Notes under the pieces: model-generated
Database searches by the model: none
Seen by the model: only the letters and a program-made list of their open reading frames with translations
Told to the model about the DNA's origin: nothing
Position numbers and translations under genes: made by a program
In this document: positions 15,799-23,037 of the stretch, one piece after another
Numbering within the stretch: position 1 is the first letter of the stretch
How the letters are laid out: every line of letters starts with the position of its first letter
Origin: a virus
DNA length: 25,475 nt
Reading direction: 5' to 3' (one strand)
IMG/VR virus record: IMGVR_UViG_3300009155_000231
Coordinates: 1 to 25,475 of that record

Positions 15799-16519
15799 TA
15801 GTTGTGTCGACGAGTATAAAATAGGAACTGTTGATCGGTTGAGTCCCGAGGCACCTGTACCTGTAATTAAAATTGTAGATACTGTACAGGTACCTGGCAT
15901 GGCCAGTAATGTATATCAAAATTTAGTTAACTTAAATTGTGAAATAAAATTTATTACCAATACGGAAACTATTACAAAAACTAGATACATTGATCAACGG
16001 TCTGGCCAACATCTGATCAGAGTCGATGATGAACCGCAGATAGATGCTTGGGATGGTCAAATTAGTAATACACCTTGGGAATCATTTCATGCCATTATAA
16101 TTTCGGATTACAACAAGGGATTTTTAACCTATCAACATATTGAACAAATTATTCGAAATTATAATGGCCCTGTGTTTATTGACACGAAAAAAACCGACCT
16201 TGAAAGATTCCAAGGCGCCTATGTAAAAATTAACAGTTTGGAATATAGCCTAGCTGATTCTGTGCCAACTGAACTAATTGTTACTCTAGGGGGTCGGGGT
16301 GCCAAGTATAAGGATAAAATATATCCTGCACCCACTATTGAAGTAGCGGATGTCTGCGGAGCAGGTGATACTTTCCTATCTGCGCTAACTTACCAATACC
16401 TATTGACAAAAAACATAAAAATTGCTATAATGTTTGCTAACACCGCGGCAAGTATTACAGTACAACATCGCGGAAACTACGCACCAACTTACGACGAGAT
16501 TAGAATTGCCGGATATTGA
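15740..16519 (+). CDS. rfaE1: Heptose-7-phosphate kinase domain (RfaE1, N-terminal half of HldE, PfkB family)
   Basis: The 259-residue protein is a PfkB-family sugar kinase. ILLIGDSCVDEYKIG and DRLSPEAPVPVI match the start of the HldE kinase domain, VPGMASNVYQN stands where HldE has its sugar-binding GGAANVA motif, DYNKGFLT is in the middle, and DVCGAGDTFLS holds the catalytic Asp and anion hole. It should phosphorylate heptose 7-phosphate at C1. At 259 residues it is shorter than the E. coli domain (about 318), with a reduced lid region. The start may be ATG 15740 or GTG 15752; both lie inside the transferase gene. A perfect promoter sits in its last 120 bases. Confidence 0.85.
   Translation: MIESVNTPQQEPFKILLIGDSCVDEYKIGTVDRLSPEAPVPVIKIVDTVQVPGMASNVYQNLVNLNCEIKFITNTETITKTRYIDQRSGQHLIRVDDEPQIDAWDGQISNTPWESFHAIIISDYNKGFLTYQHIEQIIRNYNGPVFIDTKKTDLERFQGAYVKINSLEYSLADSVPTELIVTLGGRGAKYKDKIYPAPTIEVADVCGAGDTFLSALTYQYLLTKNIKIAIMFANTAASITVQHRGNYAPTYDEIRIAGY
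16403..16431 (+). promoter_or_regulatory. Perfect-consensus sigma70 promoter with extended -10
   Basis: TTGACA at 16403-16408, a 17-base spacer, and TATAAT at 16426-16431, with TG one base before the -10 box (TGCTATAAT). The predicted start is near 16438, about 68 bases before the TTG of the polymerase fragment. It lies inside the kinase gene, in a frame where the codons are also needed. It is the strongest promoter match in the window. Confidence 0.75.
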
Positions 16520-17084
16520 TATTGATTTTGCTGATAGAAAAAAAATACTTGACCTCATCAAGCATACACCTGCGGCCATGGAACAGAATGGTATTTTTAA
16601 AAAACATAACACCGGTGTATATTGTCATGCTATTCCGTATAATCCGTTAACTGAAACTGCTAGTATTGAATATAAAAAAGCCGAAGAAAGAGGCTACTTT
16701 AAGATAGATTTTTTGAATGTTAACATATATAAAGATATCAGAGATGAGGATCATCTTAAAACGTTAATGGAGACTGAACCGCTTTGGGACCTTTTAGAGC
16801 AGGACGATTTCAGCAATTTACTATTTCACGTCAACGGACATGGCGCCATATTACGGCAGATGAAGCCGACGAGTGTACTCCAACTAGCGGCCGTTTTGGC
16901 TATGATACGTCCCGCCAAGAGACATTTGATTGGGGAGAGTTGGACCACAGTGATGGAGACGATTTGGACGAAACCAGAGAAGGATGAGTACTTTTTCAAG
17001 AAGGCTCATGCTGTGGCCTATGCAATGGCTGTTGTGGTACAGATGAATTTAATTTGTGAAAGTATCAGCTACGGATATTCTTGA
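16506..17084 (+). CDS. Mini DNA polymerase III alpha-like protein (DnaE palm and fingers fragment)
   Basis: The 192-residue protein aligns by eye with the C-family polymerase core of DnaE. LPDIDIDFADRKK corresponds to the two-Asp motif of E. coli (MPDFDVDF); HNTGVYCHAIPYNPL and GYFKIDFL (D68) correspond to the segment ending in KFDFLGL, which carries the third catalytic Asp; KPTSVLQLAAVLAMIRP matches the LQPDCFEDMIALVALFRP region; KKAHAVAYAM matches NKSHSAAYAL. So palm and finger landmarks are all present in order, in about one sixth of the normal length. PHP, clamp-binding and OB domains are absent. I prefer the TTG at 16506, since an ATG at 16434 would lie before the predicted transcription start. 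It overlaps the kinase by 14 bases. Whether it polymerises is unknown. Confidence 0.75.
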   Translation: MPDIDIDFADRKKILDLIKHTPAAMEQNGIFKKHNTGVYCHAIPYNPLTETASIEYKKAEERGYFKIDFLNVNIYKDIRDEDHLKTLMETEPLWDLLEQDDFSNLLFHVNGHGAILRQMKPTSVLQLAAVLAMIRPAKRHLIGESWTTVMETIWTKPEKDEYFFKKAHAVAYAMAVVVQMNLICESISYGYS

Positions 17085-17448
17085 CCGTGCGTACCAATTG
17101 AATTGATTTTCTTTTAATTCTCTTTTCGGCAATTTCACTGAGATTAACCAGTGGGCCAAAAATTAATTCAGTATCTTTGCTATTAAATGTTTTTATAGCA
17201 TGTCTGAAACTTTGCATTTCTCTTTTGAGGAATATGTTAATGGGTATCTTGCGATTCGACTCCCACCACCATGTTTCGCCTAACTCTAAAAAGATTGTTC
17301 GCTCATCTTCATTTTTGAGCATAGAAATATCATAGATACTGGCGATATAGCTATCAAAGTTTATGATCACTCCCACGTATTCAACGTCGTTTGACTTGAC
17401 GCAGGATATAAAAGGGTAGTTGTTTTGGAAGTTGGTGTTTAGTGACAT
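17065..17448 (-). CDS. Conserved hypothetical protein
   Basis: The 127-residue protein (from the Met of MSLNTNFQ; an upstream ATG at 17499 would overlap the next gene) has beta-strand-like segments YVGVIINFDSYIASIYDI, then ERTIFLELGETWWWES, and a basic end KRIKRKSIQLVR. WWWESNRKIPINIFL is a striking motif. I recall unannotated relatives in marine T4-like phages. It is a lone minus-strand gene: its 3' end overlaps the polymerase fragment by 20 bases tail to tail, and only 20 bases separate its start from that of the structural gene on the other strand. The basic C-terminus suggests nucleic-acid binding or an RNA-polymerase partner, which is a guess. Confidence 0.75.
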   Translation of the reverse strand: MSLNTNFQNNYPFISCVKSNDVEYVGVIINFDSYIASIYDISMLKNEDERTIFLELGETWWWESNRKIPINIFLKREMQSFRHAIKTFNSKDTELIFGPLVNLSEIAEKRIKRKSIQLVRTVKNIRS

Positions 17449-17455
17449 CTTTATC

Positions 17456-17463
17456 GATAAATA
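17456..17463 (+). promoter_or_regulatory. Late promoter box GATAAATA
   Basis: GATAAATA is one base from the T4 consensus TATAAATA and ends five bases (TTCAT) before the ATG at 17469. It sits in a 20-base gap between divergent genes, so it also overlaps the start region of the minus-strand gene. Confidence 0.65.
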
Positions 17464-17468
17464 TTCAT

Positions 17469-18305
17469 ATGCAAATTTTACCAGTCTATTTATATCCAAA
17501 TACCCTCGACGTGATACTAGATTTGGATGACACCATCAAGGGAGCTAACCAGGTTATGTACCAACGAGATTTGAAAATACAAAAAGGCATTAAAAACCAA
17601 ATTCGCGTTCAGTTCAAGAATAGCGATCAAAAGCGTATTACTATTTCCAGCACTGGTACATATGTGTTCACTATGTTCGACATCCAAAGCCAGAAGTTAG
17701 TAACACAAAAAACTATGGAAGTACTAGACACTGGTACAGTGACCACTAGAGGGCTTGCTTTGCTTTCTCTAGACGAAAGTGACACTGTTGACTTAGATAA
17801 ATCTGCATACCAATACTCAGTTACCTATATGGACACTGACGGTACTTACTTACCTGCGTACACCAATACCTATTATGGCATGGCCGGTACTATGTACCTT
17901 AATAACGATGTGTACCCTGTGCTTCAGCCTAGTCAAGAAATTGTTAGCTTTCTAAGAAACTACAATTCCGGTATATCATTATACGAACATAAGAGCGGAA
18001 ATATTAACGCACACCCAGAGTATAAGAAAAACTCTGCTCTGCATACTGCGGCTATTTATATGACAGGATTCCGCGGAACAGTCTATGTCCAAGCTACGCT
18101 GGATAATACACCCGGAAACTTTGGAAGGTATGCCACAGTCTTTTCCAAAACCTATACTGGATTTACAGGCATAGATTACGTTAACTTTAACGGAATTTTT
18201 AATTATATAAGAATCATGTTTGTACCGGCAGTACAGCCCGGCTATTCAAACAACGACGACCCTACTTATTTTGGATCACTTGACAAAGTTCTGTATAGAA
18301 GTTAA
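17469..18305 (+). CDS. Virion structural protein (putative)
   Basis: The 278-residue protein is beta-rich: alternating strands with VMYQRDLKIQKGIKNQIRVQFKNSD, GTYVFTMFD, YQYSVTYMDTDGTYLPAYTNTYYG and IDYVNFNGIFNYIRIMFVPA. The start is taken at MQILPVYLY after the late box rather than nine codons upstream. I recall relatives in marine myoviruses annotated only as virion structural proteins. High Tyr and Asn content, few Lys-rich helices and the late signal fit a baseplate, fibre or capsid-decorating component. Its place between replication genes is unusual but its own promoter makes it an independent late unit. Confidence 0.7.
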   Translation: MQILPVYLYPNTLDVILDLDDTIKGANQVMYQRDLKIQKGIKNQIRVQFKNSDQKRITISSTGTYVFTMFDIQSQKLVTQKTMEVLDTGTVTTRGLALLSLDESDTVDLDKSAYQYSVTYMDTDGTYLPAYTNTYYGMAGTMYLNNDVYPVLQPSQEIVSFLRNYNSGISLYEHKSGNINAHPEYKKNSALHTAAIYMTGFRGTVYVQATLDNTPGNFGRYATVFSKTYTGFTGIDYVNFNGIFNYIRIMFVPAVQPGYSNNDDPTYFGSLDKVLYRS

Positions 18306-18308
18306 ACT
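18280..18308 (+). promoter_or_regulatory. Sigma70-like promoter for gene 61
   Basis: A perfect TTGACA at 18280-18285 is followed after 17 bases by TAAACT at 18303-18308 (four of six matches to TATAAT). The predicted start is 18315, exactly the G of the GTG start codon of the primase gene. An early promoter here would free gp61 and gp41 from the late unit upstream. Confidence 0.4.
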
Positions 18309-18314
18309 GTTGTA

Positions 18315-19313
18315 GTGAACGAAATACAGAATACACTTTTAGCTCTACTGCCTTCAAAACGCAAACCTACTCCTAGCGGGTGGATTAGTTTTGACGCCGT
18401 CTGTTGCCATAACAGAGGTGAAAGCAGAGATGACCGAAAAAGAGGAGGTGTATTGACCAATGCCGACGGAGGATTCCAATATCATTGTTTTAATTGCAAT
18501 TTTAAAGCAGGTTGGGGCCCTGGCAAACTGTTAAGCACCAATACCAAAAAACTATTCCAGTGGCTGGGTCTTAATGATTCCGATACAGGTAAATTAGGAC
18601 TGTATGCTCTTAAAATAAAAGATGACCAACCTGTAGCTAAAAAACCTCTAAACTTTGAGCTAGTAGAAAAACCATTGCCTGATGAATGTTTTCCCATAAA
18701 CACTTGGATAGATCAAGGGATCCAAGAGCCCGATCTACTTAAGGTAATTTCGTATTTGGTCGAAGAGCGCCAAGTGGGCTGGGATTGGTACAATTGGCAC
18801 TGGTCATCAGCAAATGGATACCGCGACAGAGTTATAATTCCGTTTTATCACGACGGTAAAGTGGTAGGATATACAGGAAGAAAGATAACAGAAGGTAAGC
18901 CAAAATACCTTACTGATGCACAACCGGGATATGTGTTTAATTTAGATAGACAAAATTCTGACAGAAAATTTGTCATAGTAGTAGAAGGGCAGTTTGATGC
19001 TATTGCCATCGACGGATGTGCTATATCTCATAACGATCCTAATGAAGCACAAATTATGAGATTAAATGCATTGGGCAAAGAAGTAATCGTTGTTCCAGAT
19101 AAAGATCGACCTGGTGCTAAGATGTTAAAGAGTGCAATCACAAATAATTGGAGCGCCAGTCTTCCTCCCTGGGAGGATGGCGTTAAAGATGTTGCTGATG
19201 CTGTGAAGAAATATGGTAGACTCTACACGCTAACCACAATTTTACATTACCGAGTTAGCGGAGAGATAAAAATAAATTTACTGAAGAAAAAATTAGAGGC
19301 ACTAGATGAATAA
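18315..19313 (+). CDS. 61: DNA primase (gp61-like)
   Basis: The 332-residue protein makes RNA primers for lagging-strand synthesis together with gp41. The N-terminal zinc domain has CCHNRG (about residues 30-35) and the pair CFNC (about 57-60). A TOPRIM core follows with VVEGQFDAIAI (Glu near 224) and IVVPDKDRPG (Asp residues near 260), the catalytic metal site of bacterial-type primases. Length is close to T4 gp61 (342). The start is GTG; no in-frame ATG is near. It overlaps gp41 by eight bases, so the two partner proteins are made together. Confidence 0.92.
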   Translation: MNEIQNTLLALLPSKRKPTPSGWISFDAVCCHNRGESRDDRKRGGVLTNADGGFQYHCFNCNFKAGWGPGKLLSTNTKKLFQWLGLNDSDTGKLGLYALKIKDDQPVAKKPLNFELVEKPLPDECFPINTWIDQGIQEPDLLKVISYLVEERQVGWDWYNWHWSSANGYRDRVIIPFYHDGKVVGYTGRKITEGKPKYLTDAQPGYVFNLDRQNSDRKFVIVVEGQFDAIAIDGCAISHNDPNEAQIMRLNALGKEVIVVPDKDRPGAKMLKSAITNNWSASLPPWEDGVKDVADAVKKYGRLYTLTTILHYRVSGEIKINLLKKKLEALDE

Positions 19314-20769
19314 AAAAGAAAAACTACCTAAACCTAATTATAATTTTGAAACACAAAAATTATATATTGAAATGTTTCTCAGCGATGCAGAAACTTTTGT
19401 TAGATGTCAAAATATTTTTGATCCATTAAATTTTGATCAACGATTACAGACCGCCGCCGATTTTATCAACAAGTACGTTGATGACTACAAGGTCATGCCC
19501 GAAGCGTCGATTGTCAATGCTTCTACTAATAGTGAATTTAATCCAGTTGCTCTGCCCAGAGAACACTATGATTGGTTAATGAATGAATTTGAAAACTTTA
19601 GTCGACACAAAGGACTAGAGCGGGCCATTATTGAATCTAGTGATTTGCTTGAAGCAGGCGATTATGGACCAGTTGAAAAATTGATCAAAGATGCTATCCA
19701 AATCAGTTTGAACAAAGATATGGGTACAGATTATTTTGAAGATCCCAAAGCAAGGTTGAGTAAATTAAAAGACGGCAATGGGCAGATCAGCACAGGATGG
19801 CCCAGCATTGATAAGAAACTTTATGGTGGATTTAATCGTGGAGAGTTGAATATCTTCTGTGCAGGCTCCGGTGGCGGCAAGAGTTTATTCTTGGCTAACT
19901 TGGGTGTCAACTGGGCATTGCAGGGACTCAATGTATTGTATCTAACATTTGAATTGAGTGAAGGGCTAGTGTCAATGAGGTTGGATAGTATGACCACAGG
20001 TATCAGCACTAGAGAGATTTTTAAGAATATCGACGATGTAGAATTAAAGGTTAAAATGCTGGGAAAGAAGGCAGGAAACCTTCAAGTTAAGTATATGCCT
20101 TCGGGGAAAAATTGTAACGATATTCGAGCCTATTTGAAAGAATATCAGGTCAAAAAAGGCGTGAAACCAGACGTTTTGTTAATAGATTACCTCGATTTGA
20201 TGATGCCTTTAAGTGTGAAGGTATCGCCCAGCGATCTGTTTGTAAAAGACAAATATGTGTCAGAAGAGATTCGAAATCTTGCTATGGAAACACAGTGTAT
20301 CACAGTCACAGCATCACAGCTGAATCGTAGTGCTGTAGAAGAAATTGAGTTTGATCACAGTCATATTTCGGGCGGCTTGTCAAAGATTATGACAGCAGAC
20401 AACGTGATCGGTATCTTTACTAGTCGTGCTATGAAGGAGCGTGGACGGTATCAAATCCAGTTTATGAAGACTCGTAGTTCAAGTGGTGTAGGACAAAAAG
20501 TTGAATTAGATTTCAATTTAGATACATTGCGTATTACAGATATCGGTGAAGACTATGATAGTAACTACAGCAACAAATCTTCAAATGGTAGTTCAAATAT
20601 CTATAGTAGTTTCAAACGTACCAGCGTGGTTAGTACGGCTACGGACCCGGAAACTGGAGAAATTATTGATCCTACTCAGGGGATCAATGCTCCAAAGCTG
20701 TCTAAACCTAAAAGTTCGGCACCATCAATTAGAAACATGCTGAACAATCTAAATCCAGAAAAAGATTAA
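19306..20769 (+). CDS. 41: Replicative DNA helicase (gp41, DnaB family)
   Basis: The 487-residue protein is a hexameric helicase that unwinds the fork and activates the primase. The N-terminal domain is helical (1-150). The RecA-like motor has GGFNRGELNIFCAGSGGGKS with Walker A near residues 185-193, Walker B DVLLIDYLDLM near 288-298, a Gln-containing motif TASQLNRSAV and an arginine-finger-type region near SRAMKERGRYQIQF. The last 70 residues are Ser, Asn, Pro and Lys rich and probably disordered; a tail of this kind often binds a loader or gp32. T4 gp41 is 475. Its stop shares bases with the convergent minus-strand gene (TTAA). Confidence 0.93.
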   Translation: MNKKEKLPKPNYNFETQKLYIEMFLSDAETFVRCQNIFDPLNFDQRLQTAADFINKYVDDYKVMPEASIVNASTNSEFNPVALPREHYDWLMNEFENFSRHKGLERAIIESSDLLEAGDYGPVEKLIKDAIQISLNKDMGTDYFEDPKARLSKLKDGNGQISTGWPSIDKKLYGGFNRGELNIFCAGSGGGKSLFLANLGVNWALQGLNVLYLTFELSEGLVSMRLDSMTTGISTREIFKNIDDVELKVKMLGKKAGNLQVKYMPSGKNCNDIRAYLKEYQVKKGVKPDVLLIDYLDLMMPLSVKVSPSDLFVKDKYVSEEIRNLAMETQCITVTASQLNRSAVEEIEFDHSHISGGLSKIMTADNVIGIFTSRAMKERGRYQIQFMKTRSSSGVGQKVELDFNLDTLRITDIGEDYDSNYSNKSSNGSSNIYSSFKRTSVVSTATDPETGEIIDPTQGINAPKLSKPKSSAPSIRNMLNNLNPEKD

Positions 20770-21326
20770 AAGAATTCGCTGACTCGTAATCGAGTAGATG
20801 CGTTTAGGCAATGTTCCCATTGTTTGTCCGGATGAACTTTAAAGATGTTCTGTATACTAGCCGGTAGGGTTTCCCATTTATGCGGCTCATGTGCTAGTGT
20901 ATTTCTGGGATCCAATTGAATGTCTAATCTGCCCTGCTCCCACAACCAATATCCGGAGCAGGCTCTGTAAAACTCAGGTCCTTCGCCTTGACTGATAGCC
21001 GCCAATATACTGATATCATTAGTAATACCTATATCCTTGGTCAATGCTACTGTACTGAGTCCTTGCCAGTCTAGGCTGTGTACTACATGTATTTTGTTTT
21101 GATTCATGTTGCCACCGTAGTACACAGGTTCTCGTTCCGGGCAATCCAGCCCAGAATTTTCTGCTACTCGATCAACAGTTAGGTCTTCGTGGGGGTTGTT
21201 AATCTGCAATCCCACAGCCATAGCATCGGTATGTGTAACCACTAGGATCACCGCTTGAGTTAGTTCGTCTTTAGGGTTACTGGGATTTGCCACCAGTAAT
21301 CGCCCTTGATATCTTTGCTTAGTCAT
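20766..21326 (-). CDS. YqgE/AlgH family (UPF0301) protein
   Basis: The 186-residue protein starts at MTKQRYQGR; ten extra upstream codons would run over its promoter. It follows the YqgE/AlgH pattern: GRLLVANPS, then VILVVTHTDAMAVGLQINNP, VYYGGN, IHVVHSLDW, GITNDISILAAISQGEGPEFYRACSGYWLWEQGRLDIQLD. These are the conserved landmarks of the family (length about 187 in E. coli YqgE). The cellular role of YqgE/AlgH is not settled; the family was linked to alginate gene regulation. It is a host-type protein in a phage genome. It has a divergent late-type box and lies tail to tail with gp41. Confidence 0.85.
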   Translation of the reverse strand: MTKQRYQGRLLVANPSNPKDELTQAVILVVTHTDAMAVGLQINNPHEDLTVDRVAENSGLDCPEREPVYYGGNMNQNKIHVVHSLDWQGLSTVALTKDIGITNDISILAAISQGEGPEFYRACSGYWLWEQGRLDIQLDPRNTLAHEPHKWETLPASIQNIFKVHPDKQWEHCLNASTRLRVSEFF

Positions 21327-21333
21327 GATAGCG

Positions 21334-21341
21334 TATTTAAT
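21334..21341 (-). promoter_or_regulatory. Late promoter box ATTAAATA (minus strand)
   Basis: On the minus strand ATTAAATA ends seven bases (CGCTATC) before the ATG at 21326. It shares a 32-base gap with the opposing late box of the nucleotidyltransferase gene. Confidence 0.5.
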
Positions 21342-21343
21342 CA

Positions 21344-21351
21344 AATAAATA
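21344..21351 (+). promoter_or_regulatory. Late promoter box AATAAATA
   Basis: AATAAATA ends seven bases before the ATG at 21359. Back to back with the minus-strand box at 21334-21341, it makes a two-way promoter in 32 bases. Confidence 0.55.
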
Positions 21352-21358
21352 ATCAATC

Positions 21359-22048
21359 ATGAATTACTTTGAGTTCGCACCGCCCATTGAAAAACACCCT
21401 ACCCTTAATCCCAAACTTTGGGAAGGTACCAGATTGAAAAGTTCTGTTCGCGGGGCCCTAATGCGTATTGCAGAAGATTTTTTAGAATATGTTGATGTGC
21501 CGGTAAAAGTATTGGACATCGTTATAGCAGGCGGCAATGCCAATTATACCTATACATCCAACAGCGATCTCGATCTGCACATCATTGCAGACTTTGACAG
21601 TGTGGCCTGCGACCGAGAAGTTGCAGAGTTATTTGATACCAAACGGCTGTTATACAAAAGAGACTTCGATATCGATGTTCACGGAATTCCTGTAGAGCTT
21701 TACATAGAAGACCACAGACAGCCTGCGGTCAGTGCCAGTTTCAGCATACTTAAAGAACAGTGGATCAATGAACCTAGTTCTGAAATACCCGACTATGACT
21801 CGGATAAACTTGAACACATGATCAGTGTTTGGAAAAAGATTTTGGCTCATGCAACACAAACAGGGGATTTACAAACCTGCAGAAAGGCTGTAAAATTGTT
21901 AAGAACCTACAGACGTAAAGGTCTTGATACTGAAGCAGGTGAATTCAGCATACCAAATTTAGTTTATAAGAGCCTGCGCAACGATCAAACCCTGGAAGGC
22001 ATCACAATTTTAATCAATCGTTTACACGATCAGGAACTGAGCATTTAA
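21359..22048 (+). CDS. Predicted nucleotidyltransferase
   Basis: The 229-residue protein has the nucleotidyltransferase-fold signature: GGNANYTYTSNSDLDLHII (about residues 59-77), in which D-x-D (SDLDLH) should bind metal, followed by a third acidic strand VELYIED. The C-terminal half is helical. Proteins of this type attach nucleotides to tRNA, antibiotics or proteins, or act as toxins; substrate cannot be told from sequence. The G-x-N-x-x-Y variant replaces the usual GS motif. I recall similar unannotated predicted nucleotidyltransferases in marine T4-like phages. The stop overlaps the next start as TAATG. Confidence 0.75.
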   Translation: MNYFEFAPPIEKHPTLNPKLWEGTRLKSSVRGALMRIAEDFLEYVDVPVKVLDIVIAGGNANYTYTSNSDLDLHIIADFDSVACDREVAELFDTKRLLYKRDFDIDVHGIPVELYIEDHRQPAVSASFSILKEQWINEPSSEIPDYDSDKLEHMISVWKKILAHATQTGDLQTCRKAVKLLRTYRRKGLDTEAGEFSIPNLVYKSLRNDQTLEGITILINRLHDQELSI

Positions 22049-22572
22049 TGAAAAAATCAATTTATATAGACATGGACGGTGTAGTAGCTGACTGGGAATC
22101 CCTAGCTCGTTCCATTCTAGGACATCAACCCAAAGATATCAACGGCCGATGGCCAGATGCAGAATGGCAAAAAGTCAAAGCTGTGGATCATTTTTACTAC
22201 CGACTGGATACCATGGCTCGTGCAGAGGATATGATTGCATTGGCCCGTAGATTTCGTGATGAGCTGGGCTGGCGGCTGAACATGCTGACTGCACTGCCAC
22301 ATGATGATAGCCATCCCGAGGCCGCGGCCGACAAGTACGAGTGGATAGATGAGCGTTGGCCCGATATTCCTGTAAGGTTGGGTCCATACAGTCACGACAA
22401 ATGGCGTCATGCTCGCCCGGGGGATATCCTAGTAGATGATCGACCCAGTAACATTCAAGAGTGGCGTAATGCCGGCGGCATAGCAGTGCAGGTCACTGCT
22501 GACTATGATCAAGCACTGGCCGAACTAGAGAAACTGTTCAAGGATACAAGTAGTTTACAGAATCAGCGTTGA
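22048..22572 (+). CDS. 5'-deoxynucleotidase-like HAD phosphatase (NT5C family)
   Basis: The 174-residue protein is a HAD-superfamily phosphatase: DMDGVVADW at residues 8-16 carries the nucleophile and acid Asp, LTALP holds the Thr-type motif II position, and DILVDDRPSNIQEWRNAGG is motif IV. The pattern and length match the mitochondrial/cytosolic 5'(3')-deoxyribonucleotidase type, which dephosphorylates nucleoside monophosphates and may tune nucleotide pools for DNA replication. It is not GmhB-like, since that phosphatase has a DRDG motif. It ends 35 bases inside the convergent GNAT-like gene. Confidence 0.85.
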   Translation: MKKSIYIDMDGVVADWESLARSILGHQPKDINGRWPDAEWQKVKAVDHFYYRLDTMARAEDMIALARRFRDELGWRLNMLTALPHDDSHPEAAADKYEWIDERWPDIPVRLGPYSHDKWRHARPGDILVDDRPSNIQEWRNAGGIAVQVTADYDQALAELEKLFKDTSSLQNQR

Positions 22573-22984
22573 TTCTAAACACAGTGGCCCCATTCTTTAA
22601 ATGGAACTTGCGGGCCATTTCTGTGGGCGGACTCAGAGTCACAAATTGGGTAATGTGAGGCCTATTAGTTTCGATCCATTTTCTAGCCGCCATGATCATG
22701 TCTCGGCCTGCTCCAGAACGATAACTCCAAATAGTATAGAACACTGCCACTGAGGGAGTAGTGGCCGGAGGTGTTAACAGTTCCTCTACTGATGCAGGCA
22801 CACTGTTACGATAGGCCACACAGACCACAGCACTGGGGTTTTCTTCGTCTAAAATAAAGATTTCCGAGTAATCTGTTACCCTGTGTTCCAGAGCTATTTC
22901 GGGCCGCACTGGATCGTCTTTGACCAGTCCCAGCAGTGAGTGATCAAGATTTTGGATAACAAAAATTTCAGCGGTAGAGTTCAT
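22538..22984 (-). CDS. GNAT-like acetyltransferase (putative)
   Basis: The 148-residue protein has a layout that resembles a small GNAT domain: VTDYSEIFILDEE and AVVCVAYRN strands, then VAVFYTIWSYRSGAGRDMIMAARKWIET, where the RSGAGR loop could bind acetyl-CoA, and VTLSPPTEMARKFHLKNGA at the end. The last motif, LSPPTEMARKFHLKNGA, is striking; I recall it from many marine T4-like phage proteins of unknown function. Both ends are antiparallel to neighbours: it overlaps the HAD gene tail to tail by 35 bases and shares a 58-base divergent gap with the sulfotransferase-like gene. A protein or small-molecule acetylation role is possible but not shown. Confidence 0.65.
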   Translation of the reverse strand: MNSTAEIFVIQNLDHSLLGLVKDDPVRPEIALEHRVTDYSEIFILDEENPSAVVCVAYRNSVPASVEELLTPPATTPSVAVFYTIWSYRSGAGRDMIMAARKWIETNRPHITQFVTLSPPTEMARKFHLKNGATVFRINADSVNYLYP

Positions 22985-23002
22985 AGGGCAGTATTAAACC
23001 TG

Positions 23003-23010
23003 TATTTAAC
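23003..23010 (-). promoter_or_regulatory. Late-type box GTTAAATA (minus strand)
   Basis: GTTAAATA on the minus strand ends 18 bases before the ATG at 22984. It would give a short leader, unlike the plus-strand boxes. Confidence 0.4.
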
Positions 23011-23029
23011 TAATTACTAGTAAATTTTC

Positions 23030-23037
23030 AATAAATA
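23030..23037 (+). promoter_or_regulatory. Late promoter box AATAAATA
   Basis: AATAAATA ends five bases (TGATT) before the ATG at 23043. The same spacing as at 563, 2136, 3731, 17456 and 24574 favours the second Met (MRFEP) as the true start, because the first ATG at 23037 overlaps the box itself. Confidence 0.6.

Noticed and set aside
16434-16508. ATG at 16434 as the start of the mini polymerase
   Set aside because: It lies before the predicted transcription start near 16438 and adds residues that look like the shadow of the kinase frame. The homology begins at PDIDIDF, directly after the TTG at 16506.
22048-22572. HAD protein as GmhB, the missing heptose phosphatase
   Set aside because: The motif is DMDGVVADW with a 5'-nucleotidase-type C-terminus; GmhB has DRDG and a different layout, and the gene is far from the heptose cassette.
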